Shown here piece by piece: positions 1-8,462 of a DNA stretch of 64,000 nt (the stretch's first letter is position 1; every line of letters starts with the position of its first letter). This DNA comes from Zwartia vadi. Lineage in GTDB: Bacteria > Pseudomonadota > Gammaproteobacteria > Burkholderiales > Burkholderiaceae_B. The notes beneath the pieces were generated by a model. It saw only the letters and a list, made by a program, of their open reading frames with translations, did not search any database and was not told the DNA's origin. The translations under genes and the position numbers were made by a program. Location: contig NZ_JAUHHE010000008.1 in the NCBI RefSeq assembly GCF_030410375.1, positions 104,234 through 168,233 on the forward strand, read 5' to 3'.

Positions 1-819
1 GTTGTCGAGCTGGAGTTCACCTAGCTCGATTTTGACCATCGCGTTGGGCTGGATGATGCCTTTGAGGAACACTCCTCGGCCGATAAAGTCCGCGACATAG
101 CGATTGGCGGGCTCGTGATAAAGATCGTAGGGCGTGTCCCATTGCACAATGCGCCCTTCGGACATGACGCCTATATGGTCGGCGATTGCAAAAGCTTCGA
201 ACTGGTCGTGCGTGACGAGCAGAGCGGTCACGCCGTTGGCTTTGAGAATATCGCGCATTTCGCTGGCGAGTCTTTCGCGTAAATCAATATCGAGACTTGA
301 GAAGGGCTCATCGAGCAAAATCAAATCGGGTTCGGGTGCCATCGCACGTGCGAGGGCGACACGTTGTTGTTGACCACCACTTAATTCGTGCGGGTAGGAA
401 CCTGCTTTGTCAGCGAGTGAGACCCGTTCGAGCCATTGCAGTCCAACCTCTCGGCGTTTGGCGGGCGCAAGGGCGCGTAAGCCGAACATGACGTTTTCTA
501 ATACGCTTAGGTGAGGGAAAAGCGCGAAATCCTGAAAGACCATACCGACTTTTCGCAGGTTTGGCGGGACGAGGATGTCCGGCGCACTAACGACCTTGCC
601 ATGCAGACTGACGGTTCCTTGCTGTAGGGCCTCAAAGCCGCAAATCGCACGGAGGATCGTTGATTTGCCGCAACCAGAGGGGCCGAGCAAACACGCAATG
701 CTGCCTCGGGCTAGACTGAGGGTTAAATCCCGAACGATCGGTACCCGTCCCGGACCATCCAGACGGGGATAACTGATCTCAACGTGATCCAAGGCAAGCA
801 AAGGTGGCAGGGTATTCAT
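1..819 (-). CDS. fbpC: Iron(III) ABC transporter ATP-binding protein, partial (3' end outside window)
   Basis: Cytoplasmic ATPase that would power the FbpB permease encoded divergently. The minus-strand reading frame opens with ATG at 819 and stays open for 273 codons to the window edge. It shows Walker A (GPSGCGKST, about residue 46), the Q-loop (VFQDFALFPH), the signature LSGGQQQR and Walker B (LILLDEP) followed by the switch histidine in LLVTHDQ. This order and the C-terminal extension after the ATPase core are typical of FbpC/PotA-type importers. The stop codon is not in the window. The 71-bp gap to fbpB (820-890) must hold both divergent promoters. The iron assignment rests mainly on the neighbouring fbpB and fbpA. 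Confidence 0.88.
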   Translation of the reverse strand, partial: MNTLPPLLALDHVEISYPRLDGPGRVPIVRDLTLSLARGSIACLLGPSGCGKSTILRAICGFEALQQGTVSLHGKVVSAPDILVPPNLRKVGMVFQDFALFPHLSVLENVMFGLRALAPAKRREVGLQWLERVSLADKAGSYPHELSGGQQQRVALARAMAPEPDLILLDEPFSSLDIDLRERLASEMRDILKANGVTALLVTHDQFEAFAIADHIGVMSEGRIVQWDTPYDLYHEPANRYVADFIGRGVFLKGIIQPNAMVKIELGELQLDN

Positions 820-890
820 CTTTATAATTTTCTCATTAACAGCAGTTTGATTCTAGAACCCTTTTTTATTTTGAGCCGAGCGCATCGCTA

Positions 891-2483
891 ATGAGTCGAG
901 TCGTTGTCCTGATCGCAGTATTGTTGTCTTTGCCGCTGCTTGGCCTGTTCATTCCCTTTTTCAGCGAAGGGAGTAGCGAGACTGCCCAGGAGCTCAGCCG
1001 CCAGGGCACCCTGCAGCACCTGTGGGACTACGTGCTGGGACAGTATGTCACGTCCACCCTTTTGTTGCTGGTTGGGGTTGGTTTTGGTGTTTTTGTTCTT
1101 GGTGTTGGCAATGCCTGGCTGGTCGCTAATTTCCAGTTTCCCGGAAAAAAGATTTTCGAGTGGGCCCTGATTTTGCCGCTTGCAATCCCGACCTACGTCA
1201 TGGCCTATCTCTTTGTCGACATCCTTCAGTTCTCAGGACCGATCCAGACAGCCTTGCGTAACATCCTCGGAATGGAGCAGTTGTGGTTTTTTCCGGATCC
1301 CCGTTCACTGGGCGGAGCGATGTGGTCCTTTTCTTTTTGTTTATTTCCTTATGTCTACCTGATTGCCCGTACGTCATTTCTGGACCGAAGCGGTCGTTTG
1401 TCAGAGGCGGCTGAAACTTTAGGCTATAGCGGTTTTCAAGCGTTCTATCGGTTGGTGCTGCCAATGTCTCGTCCTGCGATTTTCGCTGGAATGGCGCTCG
1501 CATTGATGGAGGTGATGGCCGACTACGGAGCTGTGGCGTATTTTGGCGTGGAGACGTTTGCCACAGGTATCTTCAGAGCTTGGTTGTCCTTTAGTGATCG
1601 TCTGGCGGCTGTGCAGCTTTCACTTGGATTGCTCGTATTTGTCATTTTGATTTTCTACATCGAGCAGACTAATCGCGCGCGCATGCGCTACGTGAGTTCT
1701 GGTGTCGTACAACGTCCCGCACCGCCACGCCAGCTTCGAGGGAAAAAGGCGTTCTGGGCCTTTGCGATATGCGGGACGACCTTGCTGTGTGCGTTTTTAT
1801 TGCCTGTGGCCGCCTTGCTTAAGCTGTTGGTCGAGCAAGGACTGAGTCTGGATGCCCGCTACCTGGACTGGATGCAAAACTCTTTCGGTTTGTCGGCGAT
1901 CACGGCACTGATCTCCGTTGCGTGTGCCTTGTTGCTCGCCTATGGTGCCCGGCTCACTAAAAGCCCGACTTTGCAATGGGTCAATCGTCTGCTCGGTTTG
2001 GGTTATGCATTGCCTGGAGCGGTGTTGGCTGTGGGTATTTTGTCTGTGTTGGGGCTTTTTCAGATCGCCTGGATTATGTCTGCGACGGTATCTGTTTTGA
2101 TCTACGCTTATCTAATCAGATTTCTTTCCTCGAGTCTGCAGAGTGTGGAGGCCGGATTGTCTCGTATAACACCCTCCATGGATGGTACAGCCGCCTTGCT
2201 TGGGGCGACGCCTTGGCAAACAATGCGGGCAATCCATTTTCCATTGCTCAAACGCAGTGTGTTGACTGCCGGTTTGTTTGTCTTTGTCGATGTCATGAAA
2301 GAGCTGCCCGCTACTTTGTTGTTGCGTCCGTTTAACTTTGACACGCTTGCTGTCGCAACCTATCAGCTTGCAGCAGATGAGCGCTTATCCGAGCTTGCCT
2401 TGCCCTCTTTGACCATTGTGATCGCGGGCTTGATCCCCGTCATTCTTCTTTCACGCGCCATGTCCAAAGCCAATCGATATTGA
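891..2483 (+). CDS. fbpB: Iron(III) ABC transporter permease, fused two-domain form
   Basis: Inner-membrane permease of a ferric iron importer. The 530-aa protein is hydrophobic throughout, with about twelve membrane segments arranged as two homologous permease halves, as in FbpB/SfuB. Each half carries an EAA-type coupling loop that contacts the ATPase: one around residues 183-205 (AAETLGYSGFQAFYRL) and one around 425-445 (ALLGATPWQTMRA). ATG 891 is the first start after the intergenic gap; its ribosome site is weak. The stop codon TGA overlaps the first bases of the Fur box that precedes fbpA, so B and A are probably transcribed together and A also from its own Fur-controlled promoter. Confidence 0.88.
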   Translation: MSRVVVLIAVLLSLPLLGLFIPFFSEGSSETAQELSRQGTLQHLWDYVLGQYVTSTLLLLVGVGFGVFVLGVGNAWLVANFQFPGKKIFEWALILPLAIPTYVMAYLFVDILQFSGPIQTALRNILGMEQLWFFPDPRSLGGAMWSFSFCLFPYVYLIARTSFLDRSGRLSEAAETLGYSGFQAFYRLVLPMSRPAIFAGMALALMEVMADYGAVAYFGVETFATGIFRAWLSFSDRLAAVQLSLGLLVFVILIFYIEQTNRARMRYVSSGVVQRPAPPRQLRGKKAFWAFAICGTTLLCAFLLPVAALLKLLVEQGLSLDARYLDWMQNSFGLSAITALISVACALLLAYGARLTKSPTLQWVNRLLGLGYALPGAVLAVGILSVLGLFQIAWIMSATVSVLIYAYLIRFLSSSLQSVEAGLSRITPSMDGTAALLGATPWQTMRAIHFPLLKRSVLTAGLFVFVDVMKELPATLLLRPFNFDTLAVATYQLAADERLSELALPSLTIVIAGLIPVILLSRAMSKANRY

Positions 2484-2500
2484 TAATGATTCGCATTTAG
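2482..2500 (+). promoter_or_regulatory. Fur box upstream of fbpA
   Basis: The 19-mer GATAATGATTCGCATTTAG matches the classical Fur consensus GATAATGATAATCATTATC at 13 of 19 positions, with the whole left half (GATAATGAT) exact. It starts inside the fbpB stop codon and lies 60 bp before the fbpA start. A related, weaker GATAGAATGTCATTA stretch follows at about 2502-2516. Inferred role: iron-dependent repression of fbpA. Confidence 0.7.
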
Positions 2501-2509
2501 TGATAGAAT

Positions 2510-2537
2510 GTCATTACTCGCTGGTTGAGCGAATGAC
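2510..2537 (+). promoter_or_regulatory. Intercistronic stem-loop between fbpB and fbpA
   Basis: GTCATT (2510-2515) plus CGCT (2519-2522) pair with AGCG (2528-2531) plus AATGAC (2532-2537). This gives a 10-bp stem with a 3-nt bulge and a 5-nt loop, just before the fbpA ribosome site. No T-run follows, so it is not a simple terminator. It could stabilise the fbpA message relative to fbpB. Confidence 0.4.
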
Positions 2538-2560
2538 TTTTACTAGACGGAAAATATCTG

Positions 2561-3628
2561 ATGAACAAGCATGTGGTCTTAAACGCCCTGGCCGTGGGGG
2601 TGATGTCGATGACAGTTGCAGTTGCCGCCAACGCTCAGACAACGCAATCAGGGCAATCTGATAAAGCGCTCAATATCTATTCTGCGCGCCATTATCAGAC
2701 GGATGAGGCTTTATATGGCGGGTTTACCAAGGCCACGGGGATCAAGATCAACCGGATCGAGGCCAGTGACAATGCTTTGCTTGAGCGGCTAAAGAGCGAG
2801 GGCGCCAAAAGTCCTGCCGATGTCATTTTGCTGGTGGATGCAGCCAGATTATGGCGTGCTGAAAAAGATGGCATGTTCCAGCCGATCCAGTCAGCCTATA
2901 TCGACGAACGTATTCCTGAAAACCTCAGAGCAAAGGCCGAAGGCGGTGGCAATGCATGGGTAGGGTATTCGACTCGCGCTCGCGTGATCGTTTACAACAA
3001 AGCGCGGGTCAAACCTGAAAACGTCGATACGTATGAAAAGCTTGCTGATCCAGTCAACAAGGGAAAAGTTTGCACGCGCTCCGGTTCGCATCCTTACATG
3101 CTGTCCTTGGTTGGGGCGATGATAGAACGCAATGGTGAGGCCGCAACGGAAAAATGGGCAAAAGGCATGGTTGCAAATCAAGCCCGTGCCCCGCGTGGTG
3201 GCGATACCGATCAGATCAAAGCCGTGGCATCAGGCGAGTGCGGCGTAGCGTTGACGAACTCTTATTATTTTGTGCGCATGATGCGTTCGACAAAACCAGA
3301 GGATCAGGCGCTGATGGCCAAGGTTGGATTCGTATGGCCTAATCAGGAGACGAGCGGAACGCACATCAACATCGCAGGAGGTGGCATCGCTAAAAATGCG
3401 CCTCACCCCGAGGCAGCAAAGAAATTCCTTGAGTATCTTGCGACAGACGCCGCACAGGTTTATTTTGCTGATGGCAATAACGAATGGCCCGCGGTCAAGT
3501 CTGTCAGTGTGGAGAATCCTGGACTTAAAAATCTTGGCGACTTTAAAGTTGAAAATGTATCTGTCGCTGCGATGGGACGCAATCAGATCAACGCACAGAA
3601 AATTTTGGATCGTGCAGGCTTTAAATAA
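2561..3628 (+). CDS. fbpA: Periplasmic iron(III)-binding protein
   Basis: Substrate-binding protein that delivers ferric iron to FbpB/FbpC. The 355-aa sequence begins with a signal peptide cleaved near ANA-QT (about residue 26), then the class motif LNIYSARHYQTDEALY. The adjacent tyrosine pair in TNSYYFVRM (about residues 226-227) and the histidine in SARHYQ are the iron-ligand positions known from FbpA and related transferrins. ATG 2561 follows a purine-rich stretch (GACGGAAAA). The gene lies after a Fur box and a stem-loop and is closed by a strong terminator, so it is probably the most highly expressed cistron of the locus. Confidence 0.9.
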   Translation: MNKHVVLNALAVGVMSMTVAVAANAQTTQSGQSDKALNIYSARHYQTDEALYGGFTKATGIKINRIEASDNALLERLKSEGAKSPADVILLVDAARLWRAEKDGMFQPIQSAYIDERIPENLRAKAEGGGNAWVGYSTRARVIVYNKARVKPENVDTYEKLADPVNKGKVCTRSGSHPYMLSLVGAMIERNGEAATEKWAKGMVANQARAPRGGDTDQIKAVASGECGVALTNSYYFVRMMRSTKPEDQALMAKVGFVWPNQETSGTHINIAGGGIAKNAPHPEAAKKFLEYLATDAAQVYFADGNNEWPAVKSVSVENPGLKNLGDFKVENVSVAAMGRNQINAQKILDRAGFK

Positions 3629-3643
3629 GCAGCAAGTGTAGAA

Positions 3644-3676
3644 AGTGAAGAAGAAGTGAAGAAGAAGTGAAGAAGT
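3644..3676 (+). repeat. Three tandem 11-bp repeats after fbpA
   Basis: Three head-to-tail copies of AGTGAAGAAGA occupy 3644-3654, 3655-3665 and 3666-3676; the last base of the third copy is T. They sit between the fbpA stop and its terminator and are not coding in the fbpA frame. Probably a slippage-generated minisatellite. Confidence 0.85.
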
Positions 3677-3714
3677 AAAAATCCCGCGAGTTTTTAATCT
3701 CGCGGGATTTTTTT
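3677..3714 (+). terminator. Rho-independent terminator, bidirectional
   Basis: A 13-bp perfect stem (AAAATCCCGCGAG at 3678-3690 with CTCGCGGGATTTT at 3699-3711) closes an 8-nt loop and runs into a T-tract to 3714. Read on the minus strand the same stem is followed by five T residues, so it can also end the converging gene at 3763-5139. Confidence 0.93.
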
Positions 3715-3762
3715 ACGACAGTAAAACTGAGCCTAGCCGTAAGAGACTAGGTCATCAGGGAG

Positions 3763-5139
3763 TTAAGCAGAGCCCCAGGGACGGATTGCTGCTTTGAGCT
3801 TCTTGTAGCCATCAATGTAGCGTGGACGCTCGCCTGCGTAGATCTTGTCGAAAGTAGCGAGTTGCGCGTCGAGCCAGTTGGCGAGCTCTTTGTTGCCTGG
3901 GTTCGCGGCCTTGTAAGCCTCGTTGATCAAGACAAAGTGAATACGGGGATCATAAGGCTGCTTTTCGCCGCCGACGGTTTCGTCACCATCTAGCAAACGT
4001 AACAACATGGCATCGGCTGAGCCAAGCGTCTGTTCGTAGATCGGTGCGCCATGCACGCGATACATCACGCTGGTCATGTCTTTACCGTTGGTCATGGTGA
4101 AACCCATTTCGGTCCAGAGCTTCTTCATGTCGACCTTGGCGCCGACTTTGTCCAGAACCATCTGGCCCCAGTCACGCAGGACGTCAGGCGCGTCTGCCAT
4201 TAAGTCGGTGAGGCGATCGCCGTCCAAATCGGTTGCGTAAACGATGCAAGGACGCTGACGAATCATGTCGTGCAACAACAGACCGAAGTTTGTGTCGGAA
4301 ATGTGCTCGTAGATATCTCCGCCCCAGTTTTCCATACCGGCTTTGAAATCTTTGGGGAGCAAGGCCACGATGGCATCCACGCTGGCGCGGTGCTCTTCGT
4401 ATGCATCGACGGTGTATTGGCGCTTGAGTTTGAACTTGGTGCCCTTCATCAACCAGCGCATGATGCCTGCGTTGATGGCGTCTTCTTGAGCCTGCGTGGG
4501 CTTGGTTGCGACACGACCGATCTGACCGGTCTCGTGCACCATTTTGAGAAAGAGACGAGCGGCATAAGCCATACGAATGCCGGGTGTGTTCATTTCAGAG
4601 TGGATCACACCTGTTGCATGATCAACGTTGAATTTCTTTTTGTCCTGCGAATAGGGCAGGCCGGGCATGAAACGGATGCTGGTGATGCCGCCGTAGGGGC
4701 GGACGTTGCAATACACGCCTGCTGCGGTACGCAAGGGGGCGTTGGCCGACTTGCCGTTTACGACGACTTTTTTACCGCCTTCGTTGACCATGAAGTCACC
4801 GGCTGTTGACCACTTGAGCGCTGTGTAATCGAGCTTGCCAAACCACTCTAGTGACTTGAGTTTGCTGTCGTGACGGAACTGAGCCATCATTGGGACGCCC
4901 AAAAAGGGCAAGCCAAGCACATCCAAAGCCATCAGTGTGCCATTCAGCGCGAACATGTCGGTGAACGCATGCGCAACGGGCTTGACGCCACCGTGGGCAT
5001 TGCCGCCTTCCCAGATGATTGCGTCAGGGCAATCAGCGGGTTTCACCGATGAACGCTTGTAAATGCCATCGAGCATCTTGAAAAGATCGCCGTTCTGTTC
5101 TTCTTGGGCGATTTTTAGCAAATCCAATTCTTGTGCCAT
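3763..5139 (-). CDS. Hypothetical protein, 458 aa, family not recognised
   Basis: I do not recognise this protein. It is a long soluble sequence with no signal peptide or convincing membrane segment, so it is probably cytoplasmic. It is rich in aromatic residues, with eye-catching stretches such as AIIWEGGNAHGG (about residues 40-51), NVRPYGGITSIRFMPGLPY and GGDIYEHISDTNFG. It contains many His, Asp and Glu residues but no metal- or nucleotide-binding motif I can name. The start at 5139 agrees with the last in-frame ATG before the large upstream gap. It stands alone, convergent with fbpA across a shared terminator. The uninterrupted length and amino-acid composition argue for a real gene. Confidence 0.75.
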   Translation of the reverse strand: MAQELDLLKIAQEEQNGDLFKMLDGIYKRSSVKPADCPDAIIWEGGNAHGGVKPVAHAFTDMFALNGTLMALDVLGLPFLGVPMMAQFRHDSKLKSLEWFGKLDYTALKWSTAGDFMVNEGGKKVVVNGKSANAPLRTAAGVYCNVRPYGGITSIRFMPGLPYSQDKKKFNVDHATGVIHSEMNTPGIRMAYAARLFLKMVHETGQIGRVATKPTQAQEDAINAGIMRWLMKGTKFKLKRQYTVDAYEEHRASVDAIVALLPKDFKAGMENWGGDIYEHISDTNFGLLLHDMIRQRPCIVYATDLDGDRLTDLMADAPDVLRDWGQMVLDKVGAKVDMKKLWTEMGFTMTNGKDMTSVMYRVHGAPIYEQTLGSADAMLLRLLDGDETVGGEKQPYDPRIHFVLINEAYKAANPGNKELANWLDAQLATFDKIYAGERPRYIDGYKKLKAAIRPWGSA

Positions 5140-5312
5140 GAGCGGAAAGCCTCAAATTTGAAGTGAGTAAAAGACATCTGTACAACTAGGGATTATCGCA
5201 TTAGTAGCCCATGTCACCAAGTTGCCCAAATCGGCTCAGTGGGCACCGGGAGGGATGAGGCCCCTGTGGCACAAACGCGACAGCCAAGAGCTTGCCTCCT
5301 TGAAGTGTTCGG

Positions 5313-5326
5313 TTGACATATATCAA
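5313..5326 (+). promoter_or_regulatory. FNR/Anr-type box
   Basis: TTGACATATATCAA matches the FNR/Anr consensus TTGAT-N4-ATCAA at nine of ten defined positions. Its centre lies about 119 bp before the start of the YeeE/YedE genes. The expected -10 region (about 5347-5359) is AT-rich but has no good TATAAT. Oxygen-responsive control is an inference. Confidence 0.55.
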
Positions 5327-5364
5327 GCGAAGACAAAATCAAACTGATTTATCTATTTAAAGAC

Positions 5365-5386
5365 ATAATATTGTTTTATATATTAT
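5365..5386 (+). promoter_or_regulatory. AT-rich inverted repeat, candidate operator
   Basis: ATAATAT (5365-5371) and ATATTAT (5380-5386) form a perfect 7-bp inverted repeat with an 8-bp spacer, 52 bp before the transporter start. AT-rich palindromes of this sort bind ArsR-family sulfide/persulfide sensors such as BigR in other bacteria. No regulator gene is next to it here. Confidence 0.45.
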
Positions 5387-5438
5387 CTGTGTGCTCAAGA
5401 AAGTCACCTGGCAGCACTCATTGAACAGGAGAAAGAAC

Positions 5439-6002
5439 ATGTCACAACAACTGCAACAACAAGCGCACTCTGGTGGAAGACTGGCCGGACGCTGGTCACC
5501 ATATCTGGTTGGTATCGGGATTGGCGTACTCAGTTGGATCGTATTCGTCGTCGTGGCTGCTCCGCTTGGCATCACCACGGCAATTGGACAAATCGCAGGC
5601 GGTGTTGTTTCACCAATCATCGGTGCTGAAACAGTAGCAAGCAATGCTTACTGGAAGAGCAATGTCATGAAGCTGGATTACGGAACTTTATTTTTGGTTG
5701 GTACGTTTTTTGGCGCGCTAGCCTCGGCGGTGGTCTCAAAGACATTTAAGTTCGAGTCGATCCCCGGTGTGTGGCAAGAACGTTTTGGCACCTCGAAAAC
5801 GCGTCGATTTATCGTCGCATTCATTGGTGGCGCACTGGCAATGTATGGAGCACGTATGGCGGGTGGCTGCACAAGCGGCAACGGGATTTCTCAATCCTTG
5901 CAACTTGCGGTGGTGGGTTGGACATTTTTAGCGGTGATGTTCATTTCCGGAGCGATCACCGCAGCGATTGTTTATCGCGGCTCGCGCTCAAACGCTTCTT
6001 AA
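5439..6002 (+). CDS. pmpA: YeeE/YedE-family sulfur transporter, first subunit
   Basis: Inner-membrane protein of 187 aa, one half of a two-gene YeeE/YedE (DUF395) transporter thought to move thiosulfate or other reduced sulfur species. It has about four membrane segments and ends with the family motif GARMAGGCTSGNGISQ, whose cysteine is the conserved position. I chose ATG 5439 because AGGAGA lies 6 bp upstream; an earlier in-frame start at 5391 has no ribosome site. The second half follows 39 bp later. An FNR-type box and an AT palindrome lie upstream. The gene name is tentative. Confidence 0.8.
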   Translation: MSQQLQQQAHSGGRLAGRWSPYLVGIGIGVLSWIVFVVVAAPLGITTAIGQIAGGVVSPIIGAETVASNAYWKSNVMKLDYGTLFLVGTFFGALASAVVSKTFKFESIPGVWQERFGTSKTRRFIVAFIGGALAMYGARMAGGCTSGNGISQSLQLAVVGWTFLAVMFISGAITAAIVYRGSRSNAS

Positions 6003-6041
6003 ATTCAAATTCGCCGAATAGAAATTCTCAAGGAGTACGTT

Positions 6042-6587
6042 ATGTTTCCAATTAAAGGTGAAGGCGCCCTCTTGTTGGCGCTTGTGTTTGGTTTCGCATT
6101 TGGCTGGCTCTTGCAACGTGGCAAGGTCACTGATTACAACGTGATCGTGAATCAGTTTCGTTTCAAAGATTTCACCGTACTCAAGGTGATGTTCCCTGCG
6201 ATTATTGTGGGCGGCATTGGTGTGTTGGTTCTCAATAATATGGAGCTCGCAAAATGGCATGTCCGCGATGCCAATATGCTGGGTACGATTATTGGTGCGG
6301 CGATTTTTGGAGTGGGGATGGTGCTATACGGGTACTGTCCGGGCACGGGTATCGCCGCGATTGGCACAGGAAGTATCCACGCGCTAGTCGGGGCGGCAGG
6401 GATGATCCTTGGGGCAGTTTTATACGCGTTCTCTTTCGAGTGGGTACGCGCCAACATTTTGTCAGTTGGCAAGCTTGGTAAAGTGACACTGCCGCAGATC
6501 ATGCATATGCCGGCATGGTCAATATACGGCGTACTGATTGTGATTGCGATCGCGCTATTTGCCTGGGTTGAAAAGAGCGGGAAGTAA
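6042..6587 (+). CDS. pmpB: YeeE/YedE-family sulfur transporter, second subunit
   Basis: Partner of the preceding gene: a 181-aa membrane protein with about five hydrophobic segments and the family motif YGYCPGTGIAAIGTG (about residues 96-110), again centred on one conserved cysteine. ATG 6042 has a strong ribosome site (AAGGAG). The two halves together correspond to one full-length YeeE. Separate starts with good ribosome sites show a true split rather than a frameshift. No rhodanese, TusA-like or sulfur-dioxygenase gene is adjacent, so the transported sulfur species cannot be inferred. Confidence 0.8.
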   Translation: MFPIKGEGALLLALVFGFAFGWLLQRGKVTDYNVIVNQFRFKDFTVLKVMFPAIIVGGIGVLVLNNMELAKWHVRDANMLGTIIGAAIFGVGMVLYGYCPGTGIAAIGTGSIHALVGAAGMILGAVLYAFSFEWVRANILSVGKLGKVTLPQIMHMPAWSIYGVLIVIAIALFAWVEKSGK

Positions 6588-6635
6588 AAAACAAATCAGC
6601 GACTGCATTTGCGAATGATCTGACTCATTGCACGG

Positions 6636-6675
6636 CTGCTTGATCGATTGGTTTATCGACTACTCGATTAAGCAG
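6636..6675 (+). terminator. Imperfect stem-loop between convergent genes
   Basis: CTGCTTGATCGA (6636-6647) pairs with TCGATTAAGCAG (6664-6675) at 11 of 12 positions around a 16-nt loop. It overlaps the last codons of the converging monooxygenase. No T-run follows on either strand, so termination is only possible, not clear. Confidence 0.35.
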
Positions 6676-8269
6676 ATCGAAACACAAAGCCACGATAGTT
6701 ATCCTTGATCACTTCTTCGCAAATGTCGCGATAGCGACTTAAACCGCCCGCATAGGGCATAAACACTTGTGGCTTGCCCGGTACGTTCGCACCGAGATAC
6801 CACGAGTGTTTGACCTTTGGAAGCAAGGTAGCGTTTGCAGCCGCATCGACTTCTGCCTGCCAAAGATCTCCCGACGTTTCGGGAACCTCGATACACGCGA
6901 GACCTTTTGCCTGCATGTGTTGAATGCAACGAGTGATCCATTCGACATGCTGTTCGATGGCAGGCGGCATATTGCACAATACAGAGGGACTGCCCGGACC
7001 GGTGATGGTGAACATGTTCGGAAAGCCTGGAATCTGCAGACCGAGATAGGTGCGTGGACCCGCGTGCCAGTATTCTTTGAGAGATCTGCCATTGCGACCG
7101 GTGATGTCGAGCTTGACCAAGGAGCCGGTCATCGCGTCAAAGCCCGTGGCAAAGACGATGATATCGAGCGGATACTCCTGATCGGTTGTTTGGATACCGT
7201 TTGCAGTGATGCACTCGATCGGCGCTTTGCGAATATCGACGAGCGATACATTATCGCGGTTGTATGTTTCAAAATAGTTGGAATCCACCGGAGGACGTTT
7301 GGCGGCGAATGGGTGATCGATATCCGCTAAAAGCTCGGCAACCTCAGGTTTTTTGACGATTTGTTTGATTTTGTTCCGGATAAAGTTGGCCGCTGTTTCA
7401 TTAGCCTCGGCGCTGGTGAGGATGTCACGGTACAGGGCGCGGAACTGAAAGCCGCCTTGTTCCCATTTTTTTTCGTATGCCTTGAGGCGCTCTGCCTCGG
7501 GCACATCAAGCGCGGACTGATCTTCAATGTAAAAACCATGGCCATTGGTATTGCTGGTCATAATTTTGTGAATATCGTCCGCATGCTCCTTCGCATATTT
7601 TTTGAACTCTGGTGTGAGTGGTGCATTGCGTGCGGGCAAACTGTAATTAGGGGTGCGCTGAAAAACGGTCAGATGTTTTGCACTCGCAGCAATTACAGGG
7701 ATCGCTTGAATGCCGGTCGAACCTGTGCCGATCACACCGACGCGCTTGCCTGTGAAATCGACTCCTTCATGCGGCCACTGTCCGGTGTGATACCACTTGC
7801 CCTTAAAGTCTGACAAGCCTTTGATCTTGGGCATATTGGCCGATGAGAGGCAGCCAACGGCAGTAATGAGATATTTCGCGCTGTATTCCTGGCCGTTTTC
7901 AGTTTTCACAGACCAACGATTGGACGCCTCATCGAAATGGGCTTGCGACATGCGTGTGTTGAGTTCGATATCAGAGCGCAGTTGCAACTTGTCCGCGACA
8001 AAATTCAGATAGCGCAAAATTTCAGGCTGCTGTGGATAGCGTTCGGACCATTCCCATTCTTGAATAATTTCTTTGGAAAAGTAATACATGTAGGTGTGAC
8101 TCTCAGAGTCGCACCGCGCACCGGGGTATCGATTCCAGAACCAGGTTCCTCCGACGCCGCTCCCTGCTTCAAGGACTTTGGCGGTCATGCCAAGCTTGTC
8201 CCTCAGGCTATAGAGTTGATACATGCCTGAAAAGCCAGACCCTATGATGATGGCGTCTAATGTTTGCAT
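6668..8269 (-). CDS. Flavin-containing Baeyer-Villiger-type monooxygenase
   Basis: FAD- and NADPH-dependent monooxygenase of 533 aa, expected to insert oxygen next to a ketone carbonyl to give an ester or lactone. Visible motifs are the N-terminal FAD fold (IIGSGFSG, residues 8-15), the Baeyer-Villiger fingerprint FKGKWYHTGQWP (about residue 155) and the NADP fold (GVIGTGSTG, about residue 180). The length is normal for single-domain cyclohexanone/phenylacetone monooxygenases. ATG 8269 opens the frame. It is divergent from an enoyl-CoA hydratase and close to a serine hydrolase, which suggests breakdown of a cyclic or aryl ketone. The substrate cannot be read from sequence. Confidence 0.87.
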   Translation of the reverse strand: MQTLDAIIIGSGFSGMYQLYSLRDKLGMTAKVLEAGSGVGGTWFWNRYPGARCDSESHTYMYYFSKEIIQEWEWSERYPQQPEILRYLNFVADKLQLRSDIELNTRMSQAHFDEASNRWSVKTENGQEYSAKYLITAVGCLSSANMPKIKGLSDFKGKWYHTGQWPHEGVDFTGKRVGVIGTGSTGIQAIPVIAASAKHLTVFQRTPNYSLPARNAPLTPEFKKYAKEHADDIHKIMTSNTNGHGFYIEDQSALDVPEAERLKAYEKKWEQGGFQFRALYRDILTSAEANETAANFIRNKIKQIVKKPEVAELLADIDHPFAAKRPPVDSNYFETYNRDNVSLVDIRKAPIECITANGIQTTDQEYPLDIIVFATGFDAMTGSLVKLDITGRNGRSLKEYWHAGPRTYLGLQIPGFPNMFTITGPGSPSVLCNMPPAIEQHVEWITRCIQHMQAKGLACIEVPETSGDLWQAEVDAAANATLLPKVKHSWYLGANVPGKPQVFMPYAGGLSRYRDICEEVIKDNYRGFVFRSA

Positions 8270-8462
8270 GGAATCTTCTGCTGTCTCGTTGGTTTGAATG
8301 AATCAAATTATTGTTGAAATGATCCGAAAATAGTACATCAAACTGTGTCGAATGTAGGGATCCCCGAGGCAGTTGACCCCAAGGACGCGATGGGCTTTAC
8401 GAGTTATGCTAAGTGACACTCAAAAAAACGTAATGCTCTCTCAGAAAGAGAAAGGGGAAATC

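Larger units (their letters stand above)
5140..5438. promoter_or_regulatory. 299-bp gene-free regulatory region upstream of the sulfur transporter
   Basis: No convincing gene is present. The right part is AT-rich and contains the FNR-type box (5313-5326) and the AT-rich inverted repeat (5365-5386), both described separately, then the ribosome site of the next gene (AGGAGA, 5427-5432). The left part, next to the start of the 458-aa gene, shows nothing I can name. Confidence 0.6.

Noticed and set aside
4270..4809. A 179-codon plus-strand frame opposite the 458-aa gene
   Set aside because: It has no ribosome site or family resemblance and lies wholly antisense to a longer frame with normal protein composition.
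5439..6587. Broken single YeeE gene
   Set aside because: Each half has a good ribosome site and the cysteine motif, so it is a natural two-gene version.
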